From contig NZ_WMIB01000001.1 in NCBI RefSeq assembly GCF_009711125.1, positions 372,001 to 436,000 on the forward strand: a stretch of DNA of 64,000 nt, written 5' to 3'. Both the position numbers and the translations under genes were made by a program. This document shows positions 40,535 to 48,427 of the stretch, one piece after another; positions within the stretch are counted from its first letter, which is position 1; each line of letters starts with the position of its first letter. The notes under the pieces are model-generated. The model searched no databases and was not told the DNA's origin. It saw nothing but the letters and a program-made list of their open reading frames with translations. The stretch is from Metabacillus mangrovi. GTDB taxonomy: Bacteria; Bacillota; Bacilli; Bacillales; Bacillaceae.

Positions 40535-41452
40535 TTACATAGCGAGCCTTGTTTTCAGCCACATTTCCCATTCATGATTGGAGTCTCCGAGCAGGGTTTC
40601 CGTATAATCCGCCCTTTTCGTTTCATCGATAAACTGAAAGGCTCCCCCTCCAAGACCGATCTGCAGATCCGGGAACCGGCCTCGCAGCTCATCTACAGCA
40701 GCGAACGTCCTGTCTGCATTTTGCGGAAGCGTACAGGACATGAACAGGAACTTAGGCTTTACTTCCTCAAGGACAACGGACAGGTCCTTCTCCGCTATGC
40801 TTGACCCTAAATAAATGACTTCAAAGCCTCTTCTTCTCAGGAAAAGAGTGAAAATGAGGAGTCCCATCTCGTGCCATTCCCCCGGACCGCATACCGCGAT
40901 TACTTTTGGAAGAAGCCCGTTCACCGGCAGGGTATGAAGGATCATCCCTATTCTTGAGCGCAGAAATGATGTTGCGAAGTGTTCATGGGCAGTCGTTATT
41001 TTTCCTTGCTCCCATAGATCTCCAACCCTCATAAGCACCTTGCCGAGTATATCGATCATGACTTTATCAATGGAATAAAGACTGAATGCACGGTTCATCA
41101 ATTCATGGGCAAGATTTTCATCAAATGACAGCAGTGCCTTCAGCAGATCATCCATCAATTCTGCTGAGCGGTCCGTTTCTTTTTCCAATTCAGGAACTCC
41201 ATCATGTACAGGAAGACCGGTATCTTCAAGGAGATTGACCGCCTGACTGATTGAAAAGCCCTTATTCACTTTTTGTATAAGCCATTTAAGGATACGGACA
41301 TGGTCTTCTGTATACAGACGGTGACCGGATTCATTCCGTACAGGGGCGATCATCTGATAGCGCCTTTCCCATGCACGCAAAGTGCCAGGCTGTATTCCAA
41401 GCATCTTTGAAACGGCTTTAATATTGTATTTACCTTCTTCTGGATTTGGCAT
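40535..41452 (-). CDS. MerR-type, adenosylcobalamin-binding regulator of the CarH/LitR photoreceptor family
   Basis: A 305-residue protein with an N-terminal MerR helix-turn-helix (residues about 9-75, with GIQPGTLRAWERRYQMI), a helical cobalamin cap domain and a C-terminal B12-binding Rossmann domain. The cap domain carries the W-x9-EH signature of CarH light sensors: W147, E157, H158. The cobalamin-ligating motif ExHxxG is at E192-G197 (EWHEMG). CarH-type proteins bind adenosylcobalamin in the dark as tetramers, repress their operator and fall apart on illumination. The residue after W147 is Glu, while CarH of Thermus has His (H132, as I recall). The ATG at 41452 follows TGGAGGATTGACA. It is transcribed alone from a promoter overlapped by operator-like repeats. 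Confidence 0.9.
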   Translation of the reverse strand: MPNPEEGKYNIKAVSKMLGIQPGTLRAWERRYQMIAPVRNESGHRLYTEDHVRILKWLIQKVNKGFSISQAVNLLEDTGLPVHDGVPELEKETDRSAELMDDLLKALLSFDENLAHELMNRAFSLYSIDKVMIDILGKVLMRVGDLWEQGKITTAHEHFATSFLRSRIGMILHTLPVNGLLPKVIAVCGPGEWHEMGLLIFTLFLRRRGFEVIYLGSSIAEKDLSVVLEEVKPKFLFMSCTLPQNADRTFAAVDELRGRFPDLQIGLGGGAFQFIDETKRADYTETLLGDSNHEWEMWLKTRLAM

Positions 41453-41508
41453 TGTCAATCCTCCATCACAGCACAATGACACTTGTTCAGCATCACTTCT
41501 TCCTTTAA

Positions 41509-41537
41509 ATTATATCCAACCGGGCTCCTTGTGTAAA
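41509..41537 (-). promoter_or_regulatory. Sigma-A promoter of the CarH/LitR gene
   Basis: TTTACA (complement of 41532-41537), a 17-bp spacer and TATAAT (complement of 41509-41514). It starts transcription about 55 bp before the gene, just after the ypbG stop codon. Confidence 0.85.
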
Positions 41538-41560
41538 CTTTGTATAAGTATTGTTAATGA
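41528..41560 (-). promoter_or_regulatory. Three 11-bp-phased operator half-sites (nTnnACAA)
   Basis: On the plus strand TTGTnnA occurs at 41529, 41540 and 41551, exactly 11 bp apart. Read on the minus strand this is nTnnACAA three times. The repeats cover and extend upstream of the -35 element. I recall that Thermus CarH binds 11-bp direct repeats of nTnnACAn, so this fits an autorepression operator. Confidence 0.7.
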
Positions 41561-42321
41561 TTTTTCTTTCCTGTGATGGTTATGAAGTGGGCTTCTGCCG
41601 GAGCATTGAGCCTCAAAGGGAGCTGGGTTGTCCCATATCCATTGCTGATCAGCTGATCACCGAAGGCCCGCCGGTGCAATTTGCCTTTTTCATATAATCC
41701 GAATCCGAAAAGCCTTATCTGTCCGCCGTGTGTGTGCCCGGATAGAACGAGACGGACATCGGACTGTTCATTCAGCTGCCGGTGAATGTCAGGATTGTGG
41801 CAGAGAACGATGCGGAAATCCGCCGGCTGCTTGAGGCAGGCCTCCAGACGATCCCACCCAAACTTCATTTCGTCGATTCCAGCGATATGTATTCTTTTCC
41901 CGGAAGCGGAAGGAACTTCGTAAGACTCGTTTCTGAGCAGAACAGTTTTTTCTTCAGCCAGAATCCTCTCCAGATTTGGCAGACCGGCCTCCGGGTCATT
42001 GTTTCCATACACCATCACCACTTGTCCAATCTTGCCTAATTTTTTCAGGTTATCCCTCGTTCTTTCGAGCGGGACCCCCTTTTCGGTGAGATCCCCTCCG
42101 ATGCAAATAACGTCAGGCTTTTGAGGCAAGCCTCTGAGCAGTTTATCAGAAATGCTCCGCCTATGGATATCTGATATGAAAAGAATAGTCAAGGTTCCGT
42201 GCTCTGCCGGAAAATCAGCATATTCGAGGTTCAGCCTTCTAAGCCTGTTCCTGTGCGCCTCCCAAAACATATAGCATAAAAAAAGCAATGCAGCTATAGC
42301 TGCTGCTGCTGCAATCTTCAT
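41554..42321 (-). CDS. ypbG: YpbG, membrane-anchored metallophosphoesterase
   Basis: A 255-residue calcineurin-like phosphoesterase behind an N-terminal signal anchor (AAAAAIAALLFLCYMFWE). Metal-binding motifs are ISDIH near residue 48, GGDLTEKG, GNNDPE near 108 and SGHTHGGQIRL near 190. The substrate is unknown. The ATG at 42321 follows ACAGGTGAAACG; an ATG at 42345 overlaps the ypbF stop but has a weak ribosome site. Confidence 0.85.
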   Translation of the reverse strand: MKIAAAAAIAALLFLCYMFWEAHRNRLRRLNLEYADFPAEHGTLTILFISDIHRRSISDKLLRGLPQKPDVICIGGDLTEKGVPLERTRDNLKKLGKIGQVVMVYGNNDPEAGLPNLERILAEEKTVLLRNESYEVPSASGKRIHIAGIDEMKFGWDRLEACLKQPADFRIVLCHNPDIHRQLNEQSDVRLVLSGHTHGGQIRLFGFGLYEKGKLHRRAFGDQLISNGYGTTQLPLRLNAPAEAHFITITGKKNH

Positions 42322-42341
42322 CGTTTCACCTGTCTTTGCTA

Positions 42342-42800
42342 TCATTTGCTTTCATAAAACAGATTAATGCCGAACTCACTTTTCATTACTTGAAATACGG
42401 CTATCCTTTTTTTCCAATGATAAGGCTGAGGCCACAGTTCTCCGCTTTTCCGGATCACTTCACAGCGAAGCGTATGAAATTCCTTCTCTGCTTTTTCTTC
42501 CTTCTTTTTTAAAAAAAGTGCCGTTGCGTACGCTCCTGCAATCGCAGTGAGGAAGTAAAGATGAAGGGATTCATCGACAAAACGGGAAAGTACTGCAGGC
42601 AGACTGTTTCCGCTTGTGAGTACAACCGCATTATAAAAATACACCATAAAACCGATCATCAACCCGAAAGAGGCCAGCTGAAGCAGCAGGACTTTTCTTT
42701 TCAGATCATCGAATTTTCTTTTCTTGTCTACAAGTCCCTGAAGCATCCGCTTCGTCGGCTCATCTGTGACCGGCTCCAGAAGCTTTATTGTTTCTTCCAT
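42342..42800 (-). CDS. ypbF: YpbF membrane protein (DUF2663-like)
   Basis: A 152-residue protein with two hydrophobic segments near residues 38-60 (VLLLQLASFGLMIGFMVYF) and 77-100, and a charged helical N-terminus. Its end overlaps the longer possible start of ypbG. Function unknown; position matches B. subtilis ypbF. Confidence 0.8.
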   Translation of the reverse strand: MEETIKLLEPVTDEPTKRMLQGLVDKKRKFDDLKRKVLLLQLASFGLMIGFMVYFYNAVVLTSGNSLPAVLSRFVDESLHLYFLTAIAGAYATALFLKKKEEKAEKEFHTLRCEVIRKSGELWPQPYHWKKRIAVFQVMKSEFGINLFYESK

Positions 42801-42911
42801 TTCATTCTCGCCCCCATCTGTCCTAAAGCCTATGCTGAATCATATTCACAAGGCAGACAGGGTATGAGGCCGGGAAGCTAAAAAAATCTCCGTTCACTTG
42901 AACGAAGATTA

Positions 42912-43712
42912 TCACTGCCTGAGCGGGATTTCAAGTACTTGTCCGGTATAGACCTCATTTTCCTGCAGATGATTGTATTCTTTTATAATGGCTTCGCCTT
43001 CCCGGCTTTTATAATATTTTAATGAGATCCTGAACAGGTTTTCTTCAGGCTTGACGATATGCTTCACTACTTTTGCAGCTGAATCTGGCTTTTGCTTTGA
43101 TTCAGGTTTTTGCTCTTCCGCAGCTTTCTTTTCCGCCTCTCTCTGCTGTTCCTCACGCTTTTGCTGAGCTTCTTTCTGCTCCTGCGCAAGTTTCTGCTGA
43201 GCTTCCTTCTCCTCCTGCTGCTGCTTCAGCTTCTTCTCTTCAGCTTCCTGCCGGCGGGTTTCTTCTTTTTGTTTTTGCTGCTCCATTGCTATACGGTTCT
43301 CGTCGTCTTTTTCTTCTGAAGAGGTGCCGGCGGAATCCCCTTTAGTGTCCTGCTCTGAATTAGATGATGATTCTTCCGGGGGAAGGTCTTCCTGCTGTAT
43401 TTCGTCTTCTCTGTTGTTATCGATAATGATCGACTCGTAATCTTTTAATTTCTGGCCATCATCCAGCGTCGTTCCGTTTTTACCATAATAGTAAGTAAAA
43501 GACAGCAGAAAAATCGGGAGCAGGATAAAACAAAGAGCCAGAAGGCTGATGAGCGGGTATTTCAGCTTGATTTTCTTTCCGTCTTCTTTTTCCTGCCTTT
43601 TGTTCTTATGAATCTCGCTTCTGGAAGGGTAAGTGCCCGCTTCCTTTCTTTCAGCCCGCCTTTGAAGTCTTGATTTTTCCGCATGATCCGGAGGAGTTGT
43701 TTGTTTGTTCAT
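42912..43712 (-). CDS. ypbE: YpbE, membrane protein with C-terminal LysM domain
   Basis: The 266-residue protein has a basic cytoplasmic N-terminus, one membrane segment at about residues 51-72 (PLISLLALCFILLPIFLLSF), a long Glu/Gln/Lys-rich stretch (residues 100-205) and a LysM peptidoglycan-binding domain at the end (HIVKPEENLFRISLKYY). It probably anchors at the membrane and binds cell wall. It overlaps ypbD by 4 bp. Confidence 0.88.
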   Translation of the reverse strand: MNKQTTPPDHAEKSRLQRRAERKEAGTYPSRSEIHKNKRQEKEDGKKIKLKYPLISLLALCFILLPIFLLSFTYYYGKNGTTLDDGQKLKDYESIIIDNNREDEIQQEDLPPEESSSNSEQDTKGDSAGTSSEEKDDENRIAMEQQKQKEETRRQEAEEKKLKQQQEEKEAQQKLAQEQKEAQQKREEQQREAEKKAAEEQKPESKQKPDSAAKVVKHIVKPEENLFRISLKYYKSREGEAIIKEYNHLQENEVYTGQVLEIPLRQ

Positions 43713-44314
43713 GGCGATTTGGATTCACCTCTGCTTACATACTTTAATCGAATTTGGATCCCAAAGAAAAGGTCAATGATAAAATGGGCCGTCACAGCAG
43801 CAAGAAGGCTTCCTGTGTATTCAAACAGGATCCCGATGAACAGGCTGATTGCCGTGACCATTATAAACAGCAGCAGTTTCGACAAGTAGCGGATATGCAG
43901 CACTGAAAAAATGATCGCCGAAGCAGCAAGACCAAATTCAGACTGCAGGACCCCCCTGAAAAGCCACTCTTCCACGATGGAGATCATGGCAGTCATTGCC
44001 GCTATATGTGGAATGGTGCAGCTCCTGAAAAGTTTTTCGTTAATGCCCCCGTCATCGTATAAGCCGTCAGGAGCGATTTTCTCCACAGCCCTGTCTGCAA
44101 GAATCACAACAGCTGCAGCACAAATTCCGATGATTACAGAAGCCCAGGAAGGGTTCATCATTTCAGCAGGAACAAGCCATCCTCCGAGGAAAAAGAAGGA
44201 TCCGAGAAGTCCGAGCACTGCCAATACGGCTTGTGTTATATACAGCTGACTGACCATTTCCCTGTCGGTCATGGCGTGGATGATGCGTTCATGGTTTTTG
44301 AACAATCGGTTCAC
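43709..44314 (-). CDS. ypbD: YpbD, CPBP-family intramembrane protease
   Basis: A 201-residue protein with about six membrane segments and the CPBP (Abi) motifs VEEWLFRGVLQSEFG, VLHIRY and HFIIDLFFG. CPBP proteins are Rce1-like proteases or immunity proteins; the substrate here is unknown. The start is a GTG at 44314 that overlaps the recS end by 26 bp; GGAAGGA lies further upstream. Confidence 0.85.
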   Translation of the reverse strand: MNRLFKNHERIIHAMTDREMVSQLYITQAVLAVLGLLGSFFFLGGWLVPAEMMNPSWASVIIGICAAAVVILADRAVEKIAPDGLYDDGGINEKLFRSCTIPHIAAMTAMISIVEEWLFRGVLQSEFGLAASAIIFSVLHIRYLSKLLLFIMVTAISLFIGILFEYTGSLLAAVTAHFIIDLFFGIQIRLKYVSRGESKSP

Positions 44315-45770
44315 TCACTTTAAACATCCTTCCAAGCTCACTTCTCCAATGATTTTCTTGATCGTGCTTATGCTGGTCTGTATGGCTGCTTTCAAAATAA
44401 AAGGATTCATCTGCTCCGCAGCTGCTGCAGCAATATTTGTCGAAGTCGGGGCGGAGTGTTCCTTCTCCAAAATAATTCAAAATACCGGTTCTTTTGCAAA
44501 CATCTGTCGAATACCATTTTATCATATTCATTAATTTTTCGGTCTTATTTTGCTGCCGTTCGTTTATTTTCCTGCGGATGGCTTCTTCTTTCTCTTCCCT
44601 GGTCAAGTCATCCAAAAAACGCAGATGGTGAAGAATAAAGCGTTCATGCGTCTCTTCTATTACAAGCCTTGGCGACAAGCTGTCTTCCTCTGCTGACAGA
44701 AACGCCTTTAGCTCATCTTCTGCCGGAAACTCCTTTTCAATCATAAAAAGGGGAAGCTGGATGTCTTCGCGGTCATAAAGGGTGATCGCAGCGGCAGGCA
44801 TTCCGTCTCTGCCTGCTCTGCCGATTTCCTGAAGATAAGCGTCCATCCTTGCCGCAAGGTGGAAATGGATAACATATCGGATATCCTGTTTGTTCACTCC
44901 CATTCCAAAAGCGCTCGTACAGCAGACAAGATCCAGCTGGCCGTTTAAATACTGCTGCTGAATCAGCATCCGCTGCTCCTTCTCCATTCCGCCATGGTAG
45001 TAGGCTGTCCTGCTGACCCCTTTCTCCTTAAGAAAAGCGGACAGCTTCTCCGTCCACTGGCGCCCTGAACAATAAATCAGACCGGGTCCCTTCAAACTTC
45101 GGACATAATAGGACAGCTGTCCGAGTTTTTCCTCAAGCCCCGAAACTTCTTTTACAAACATTGCGATATTTGGCCGGTTCACAGAATGCAAATGTTGGGC
45201 TGCATCCGGTATATGGAGCGATTCCTTTATATCGCTGACTACATCGCTCGTTGCCGTTGCAGTTAATGCCAGACACGGGGCTTCATTCATCATTTGCCGG
45301 GCTTCTCCGATCAGGGAATAATCCGGCCGGAAATCGTGCCCCCATTGAGAAATGCAATGGGCTTCATCAACTGCCAAAAGCCCCACACGGATTTGCTTTA
45401 GAGCCTTGATCACAGCCGCACTGTTCAAACTTTCCGGCGACAGGAAAATGAACCTGTAGTCTGAGAGCCGGCTGAGCGCTTTTTGCTTTTCTTCGTAATC
45501 AAGAAAGCTATTCAAGGCGATCACATTTTTTTCTCCATTCATTTTCAGCTGGGCAACCTGGTCCTCCATCAGTGCGAGCAGCGGAGAAATAATAACAGCT
45601 GCTCCCTTTAGCAGGTACGCCGGCAGCTGATAGCAAAGTGATTTTCCGCCACCGGTCGGAAGCATGGCAACCACATCCCTGCCTGAGACAAGATCTCTGA
45701 TAATTTCCTCCTGTCCTTCACGGAAGGAGGTATAGCCTGTATATTTTTTCAGGGCATGCTCAAGCTCCAT
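44289..45770 (-). CDS. recS: RecQ-family ATP-dependent DNA helicase RecS
   Basis: A 493-residue superfamily 2 helicase, shorter than RecQ because it lacks the HRDC domain. Motifs are AMLPTGGGKSLCYQLPAY (Walker A), LLAVDEAHCISQWGHDFRP (DEAH) and YLQEIGRAGRDGM (motif VI). A cysteine zinc-binding group (CKRTGIL, CCSSCGADE) lies near the end. The ATG at 45770 follows AAAGGAGTGACCGGG. It is paired with ypbB, 5 bp upstream. Confidence 0.93.
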   Translation of the reverse strand: MELEHALKKYTGYTSFREGQEEIIRDLVSGRDVVAMLPTGGGKSLCYQLPAYLLKGAAVIISPLLALMEDQVAQLKMNGEKNVIALNSFLDYEEKQKALSRLSDYRFIFLSPESLNSAAVIKALKQIRVGLLAVDEAHCISQWGHDFRPDYSLIGEARQMMNEAPCLALTATATSDVVSDIKESLHIPDAAQHLHSVNRPNIAMFVKEVSGLEEKLGQLSYYVRSLKGPGLIYCSGRQWTEKLSAFLKEKGVSRTAYYHGGMEKEQRMLIQQQYLNGQLDLVCCTSAFGMGVNKQDIRYVIHFHLAARMDAYLQEIGRAGRDGMPAAAITLYDREDIQLPLFMIEKEFPAEDELKAFLSAEEDSLSPRLVIEETHERFILHHLRFLDDLTREEKEEAIRRKINERQQNKTEKLMNMIKWYSTDVCKRTGILNYFGEGTLRPDFDKYCCSSCGADESFYFESSHTDQHKHDQENHWRSELGRMFKVSEPIVQKP

Positions 45771-45775
45771 CCCGG

Positions 45776-46813
45776 TCACTCCTTTACTGATGCCATGCAC
45801 AGCCTGATTTGAAAATAAGAGTATTTGCTGCCAAAATGCTCTTTGATCTTCTTAAGCTGCCGCGAATCGATTTCCCTTATAGCGTGAGCAATTTCTGCTT
45901 GATCCTGCTCGCTAATGTAGGGCTTAAAATCGAATTCCGGATCGTGTGTGGCAATTTCTACGATATGGTCCTCGATTGTACTGCCTTTCAAATTCCGGAC
46001 TCTTCCTGCTGTTTCCTTATCTAATCCCTGCTTTAAAAGCCTGCGGGTCTTTTCAGCCGTCAATGTAAGGGGCAGCGAGCCGGATTCCCGGACTGAAAGC
46101 CCCGATAGAAGCGGATATCGGGACGGTTCCAGCTCGTTCAGGAGACTATGGACGATGCTCCAGAAGCAAAGCTCTGTATAAACCGGATCCATTCCCCTTT
46201 TTTCTCCGAGCTGAACATAGGTTAAGCCGGCCCGTTCAGGTGAAGTGAGCCGGTAAACAAAAAGTTCTGCACCAGAGTCCCCGTAAGCGGACAGAAATTG
46301 ATCCAGTTCCCTGTAAAGCTGACGGGAAAGATCCTGTTTGCTCATGCGCAGTTTGGACAGCATCCCCTTGACCCATTGCTGTGTATCTTCATCAGATGTT
46401 ACAGGCATGAATCTTGAGCTGCTGGTGACCAAGTGGGTAACCGTCTGCACAAGCAGGGAAAGCCTGCTCCATGCAGACCGGGCCTCACTTCCATACTTCC
46501 ACCCGTTCAGCCCGGCCGGGACCGGCATCCGTAAAGCCGCATCTTTGAGAATGGCTTTTCCCCGCTCCGTAAGTGTGCAATCCCTTCTAATCCATTGATG
46601 GTCTTCCAGATAGCGGCTGGCCGTGTCAATCGTTTCCCGGGATACATGCGGAAAAAGGGAAAAGAAGGAGGACACACCGAAAAGATTCATATCCTGAAGA
46701 GTCTGCGAAGTTTTTTTGCCGCGAAGCAGATGATACACGGCGGAAACAGATCTTTCTCCGTTGAATTTATCCAGGCACAGCAATGTAATGTATGAATATC
46801 CTGTAACAGTCAC
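45776..46813 (-). CDS. ypbB: YpbB, helix-turn-helix protein cotranscribed with recS
   Basis: A 345-residue soluble protein. The C-terminal part contains a helix-turn-helix (RRLLKQGLDKETAGRVRNLK) of the HTH_40 kind that in other bacteria is fused to RecQ. Thus YpbB and RecS probably form a split RecQ-like unit. It is divergent from fer across a 268-bp gap. Confidence 0.87.
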   Translation of the reverse strand: MTVTGYSYITLLCLDKFNGERSVSAVYHLLRGKKTSQTLQDMNLFGVSSFFSLFPHVSRETIDTASRYLEDHQWIRRDCTLTERGKAILKDAALRMPVPAGLNGWKYGSEARSAWSRLSLLVQTVTHLVTSSSRFMPVTSDEDTQQWVKGMLSKLRMSKQDLSRQLYRELDQFLSAYGDSGAELFVYRLTSPERAGLTYVQLGEKRGMDPVYTELCFWSIVHSLLNELEPSRYPLLSGLSVRESGSLPLTLTAEKTRRLLKQGLDKETAGRVRNLKGSTIEDHIVEIATHDPEFDFKPYISEQDQAEIAHAIREIDSRQLKKIKEHFGSKYSYFQIRLCMASVKE

Positions 46814-46935
46814 TCTCGCTCACCAGCTCTTTTTAAAAAGTCAGTCATCTATTGACTATTTTAGCAGAAATGAATCGGTCCGTGGATGTTTAAAGCCTGC
46901 AGGGGAGGGTACCGTAAATATAGAAAACGCGGTTG

Positions 46936-46950
46936 TGATAAGGATTCTCA
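46936..46950 (+). promoter_or_regulatory. Fur-like box upstream of fer
   Basis: TGATAAGGATTCTCA matches the 7-1-7 Fur consensus TGATAATnATTATCA at 12 of 14 fixed bases. It lies 13 bp upstream of the fer -35 element. Confidence 0.55.
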
Positions 46951-46963
46951 ATGTTTTTTGTTA

Positions 46964-46992
46964 TTGAAAAGTTTATGCAACATCTATACAAT
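46964..46992 (+). promoter_or_regulatory. Sigma-A promoter of fer
   Basis: TTGAAA (46964-46969), 17-bp spacer, TACAAT (46987-46992), about 90 bp upstream of the fer ATG. Confidence 0.75.
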
Positions 46993-47000
46993 AGGTATAA

Positions 47001-47330
<330 letters not shown>

Positions 47331-47340
47331 ACTGCAGCAA

Positions 47341-47375
47341 AATCCCCCCTGCCAGATGCAGGGGGGATTTTTTTG
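47341..47375 (+). terminator. Terminator after fer
   Basis: AATCCCCCCTGC (47341-47352) pairs with GCAGGGGGGATT (47358-47369), followed by TTTTTTGC. Confidence 0.88.
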
Positions 47376-47388
47376 CATTCTTCTATAA

Positions 47389-47964
47389 TCAGCTGGTCTG
47401 GACGGATTTTTGGTCAAACCATGCTTTCATTCTTATATAAACCATTGTAAACACGGCAGAGATGAGGAAGCCTTTTATCAAGTTAAACGGCAGAATTCCA
47501 ATCACGATAAATTGATAAATTTCTGCAGCATTCATCTTCGGCATTCCCATCAGGTACGTGTATACAGGAAGAGCAACAAAATAGTTGAAGACAGACATGA
47601 GAACTGCCATGCTGAGCGTTCCGGCTGCCAAGCCAGCCATGAGGCCCTTTACAGTCTGTGTTCTTTTATAAATAAACCATGCAGGCAGGATCAGCAGCGC
47701 TGCCGCAATAAAGTTGGAAAGCTGATCAATCGGCACCCCTGTTCCGCTGCCCTGAAGAAAATAATGCAGGACATTTTTGAGTGCTTCAACTGTAAGAGCT
47801 GCACCCGGTCCAAACAGGATCAAAGCAGCAAGTGCCGGGATATCACTAAAATCAATTTTCAAAAATGCACTTCCCGGATATGGAATCTCAAGAAGCATTA
47901 GCAAAAATGCCATACTGCTCAATACTGCTGTTGTGACCGTTCTAGTCAATTTGTTCTGAATCAT
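47389..47964 (-). CDS. ribU: Riboflavin transporter RibU (ECF S component)
   Basis: Membrane substrate-binding subunit of an ECF transporter for riboflavin (FmnP in B. subtilis). The 191-residue protein has about six membrane segments, with FLKIDFSDIPALAALILFGP and ALKNVLHYFLQGSGTG typical of the family. The ATG at 47964 follows AAAGGAGAGATTCAGC. It is controlled by the FMN riboswitch upstream. Confidence 0.95.
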   Translation of the reverse strand: MIQNKLTRTVTTAVLSSMAFLLMLLEIPYPGSAFLKIDFSDIPALAALILFGPGAALTVEALKNVLHYFLQGSGTGVPIDQLSNFIAAALLILPAWFIYKRTQTVKGLMAGLAAGTLSMAVLMSVFNYFVALPVYTYLMGMPKMNAAEIYQFIVIGILPFNLIKGFLISAVFTMVYIRMKAWFDQKSVQTS

Positions 47965-48020
47965 GCTGAATCTCTCCTTTTCTGATCTCTCTCTTGAAAA
48001 GAAGGGCTGCTGACGGCTGC

Positions 48021-48051
48021 AAAAAACCCCCTGCTTAATAAGCAGAGGGAG
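48021..48051 (-). terminator. Riboswitch-controlled terminator before ribU
   Basis: CCCCCTGCTT (48027-48036) pairs with AAGCAGAGGG (48040-48049) with one mismatch; the minus strand continues TTTTTTGC. It lies between the FMN aptamer and ribU, so it is the expression platform. Confidence 0.88.
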
Positions 48052-48104
48052 TCGATGTGCAATCCGAATAGACACTGTAAACCGAAGTTTTCAGCGCTGA
48101 GCCA

Positions 48105-48236
48105 CCATCTTCTCCCATCCAGACTATACTGTCGGCTCTGGATTCGCACCAGATCCTGCCCATTACAGGCTCGCGGGCTTAGAGGATGAAACCTCATCAC
48201 CGCCGGTAGGGAATTTCACCCTGCCCCGAAGAATGA
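48105..48236 (-). ncRNA. FMN riboswitch (RFN element)
   Basis: On the minus strand the conserved parts run in order: CTTCGGGGCAGGGTGAAATT, CCTACCGGCGGTGATG, AGCCCGCGAGC, GGATCTGGTGCGAATCCAGA, GCCGACAGTATAGTCTGGAT, GGGAGAAG. These are the paired and junction segments of the RFN aptamer. FMN binding would favour the terminator at 48021-48051 and shut off ribU. Confidence 0.96.
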
Positions 48237-48262
48237 TCATATTTTATTTTGTATTCCCAGTA

Positions 48263-48291
48263 ATTATATAGGGTTTAAATCTGTTTGTATA
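48263..48291 (-). promoter_or_regulatory. Candidate sigma-A promoter of ribU
   Basis: TATACA (complement of 48286-48291), 17-bp spacer, TATAAT (complement of 48263-48268). It lies just upstream of the riboswitch. Confidence 0.6.
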
Positions 48292-48332
48292 GAAAAATGT
48301 TTTGAAGGACACTTCTTCAACTTTTTTATAAA

Positions 48333-48346
48333 AGTAACCGCTTTCA
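48333..48346 (+). promoter_or_regulatory. Candidate cre (CcpA) site upstream of serA
   Basis: AGTAACCGCTTTCA matches the cre consensus TGWAANCGNTNWCA at 13 of 14 positions (A for the first T). It lies 22 bp upstream of the predicted serA -35. Confidence 0.4.
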
Positions 48347-48368
48347 CACTTTACCGCACTGATTCATA

Positions 48369-48397
48369 TTGTTAAACTATTCTCAATATCATAAATT
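48369..48397 (+). promoter_or_regulatory. Candidate sigma-A promoter of serA
   Basis: TTGTTA (48369-48374), 17-bp spacer, TAAATT (48392-48397), about 30 bp before the serA start. Confidence 0.5.
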
Positions 48398-48427
48398 ATC
48401 GAATAACAATAGGCCGGAGGAGATCAA

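Noticed and set aside
48061-48240. Open frames across the region upstream of ribU
   Set aside because: They overlap the FMN riboswitch and its terminator, which account for the sequence; the ribU start with a good ribosome site is at 47964.
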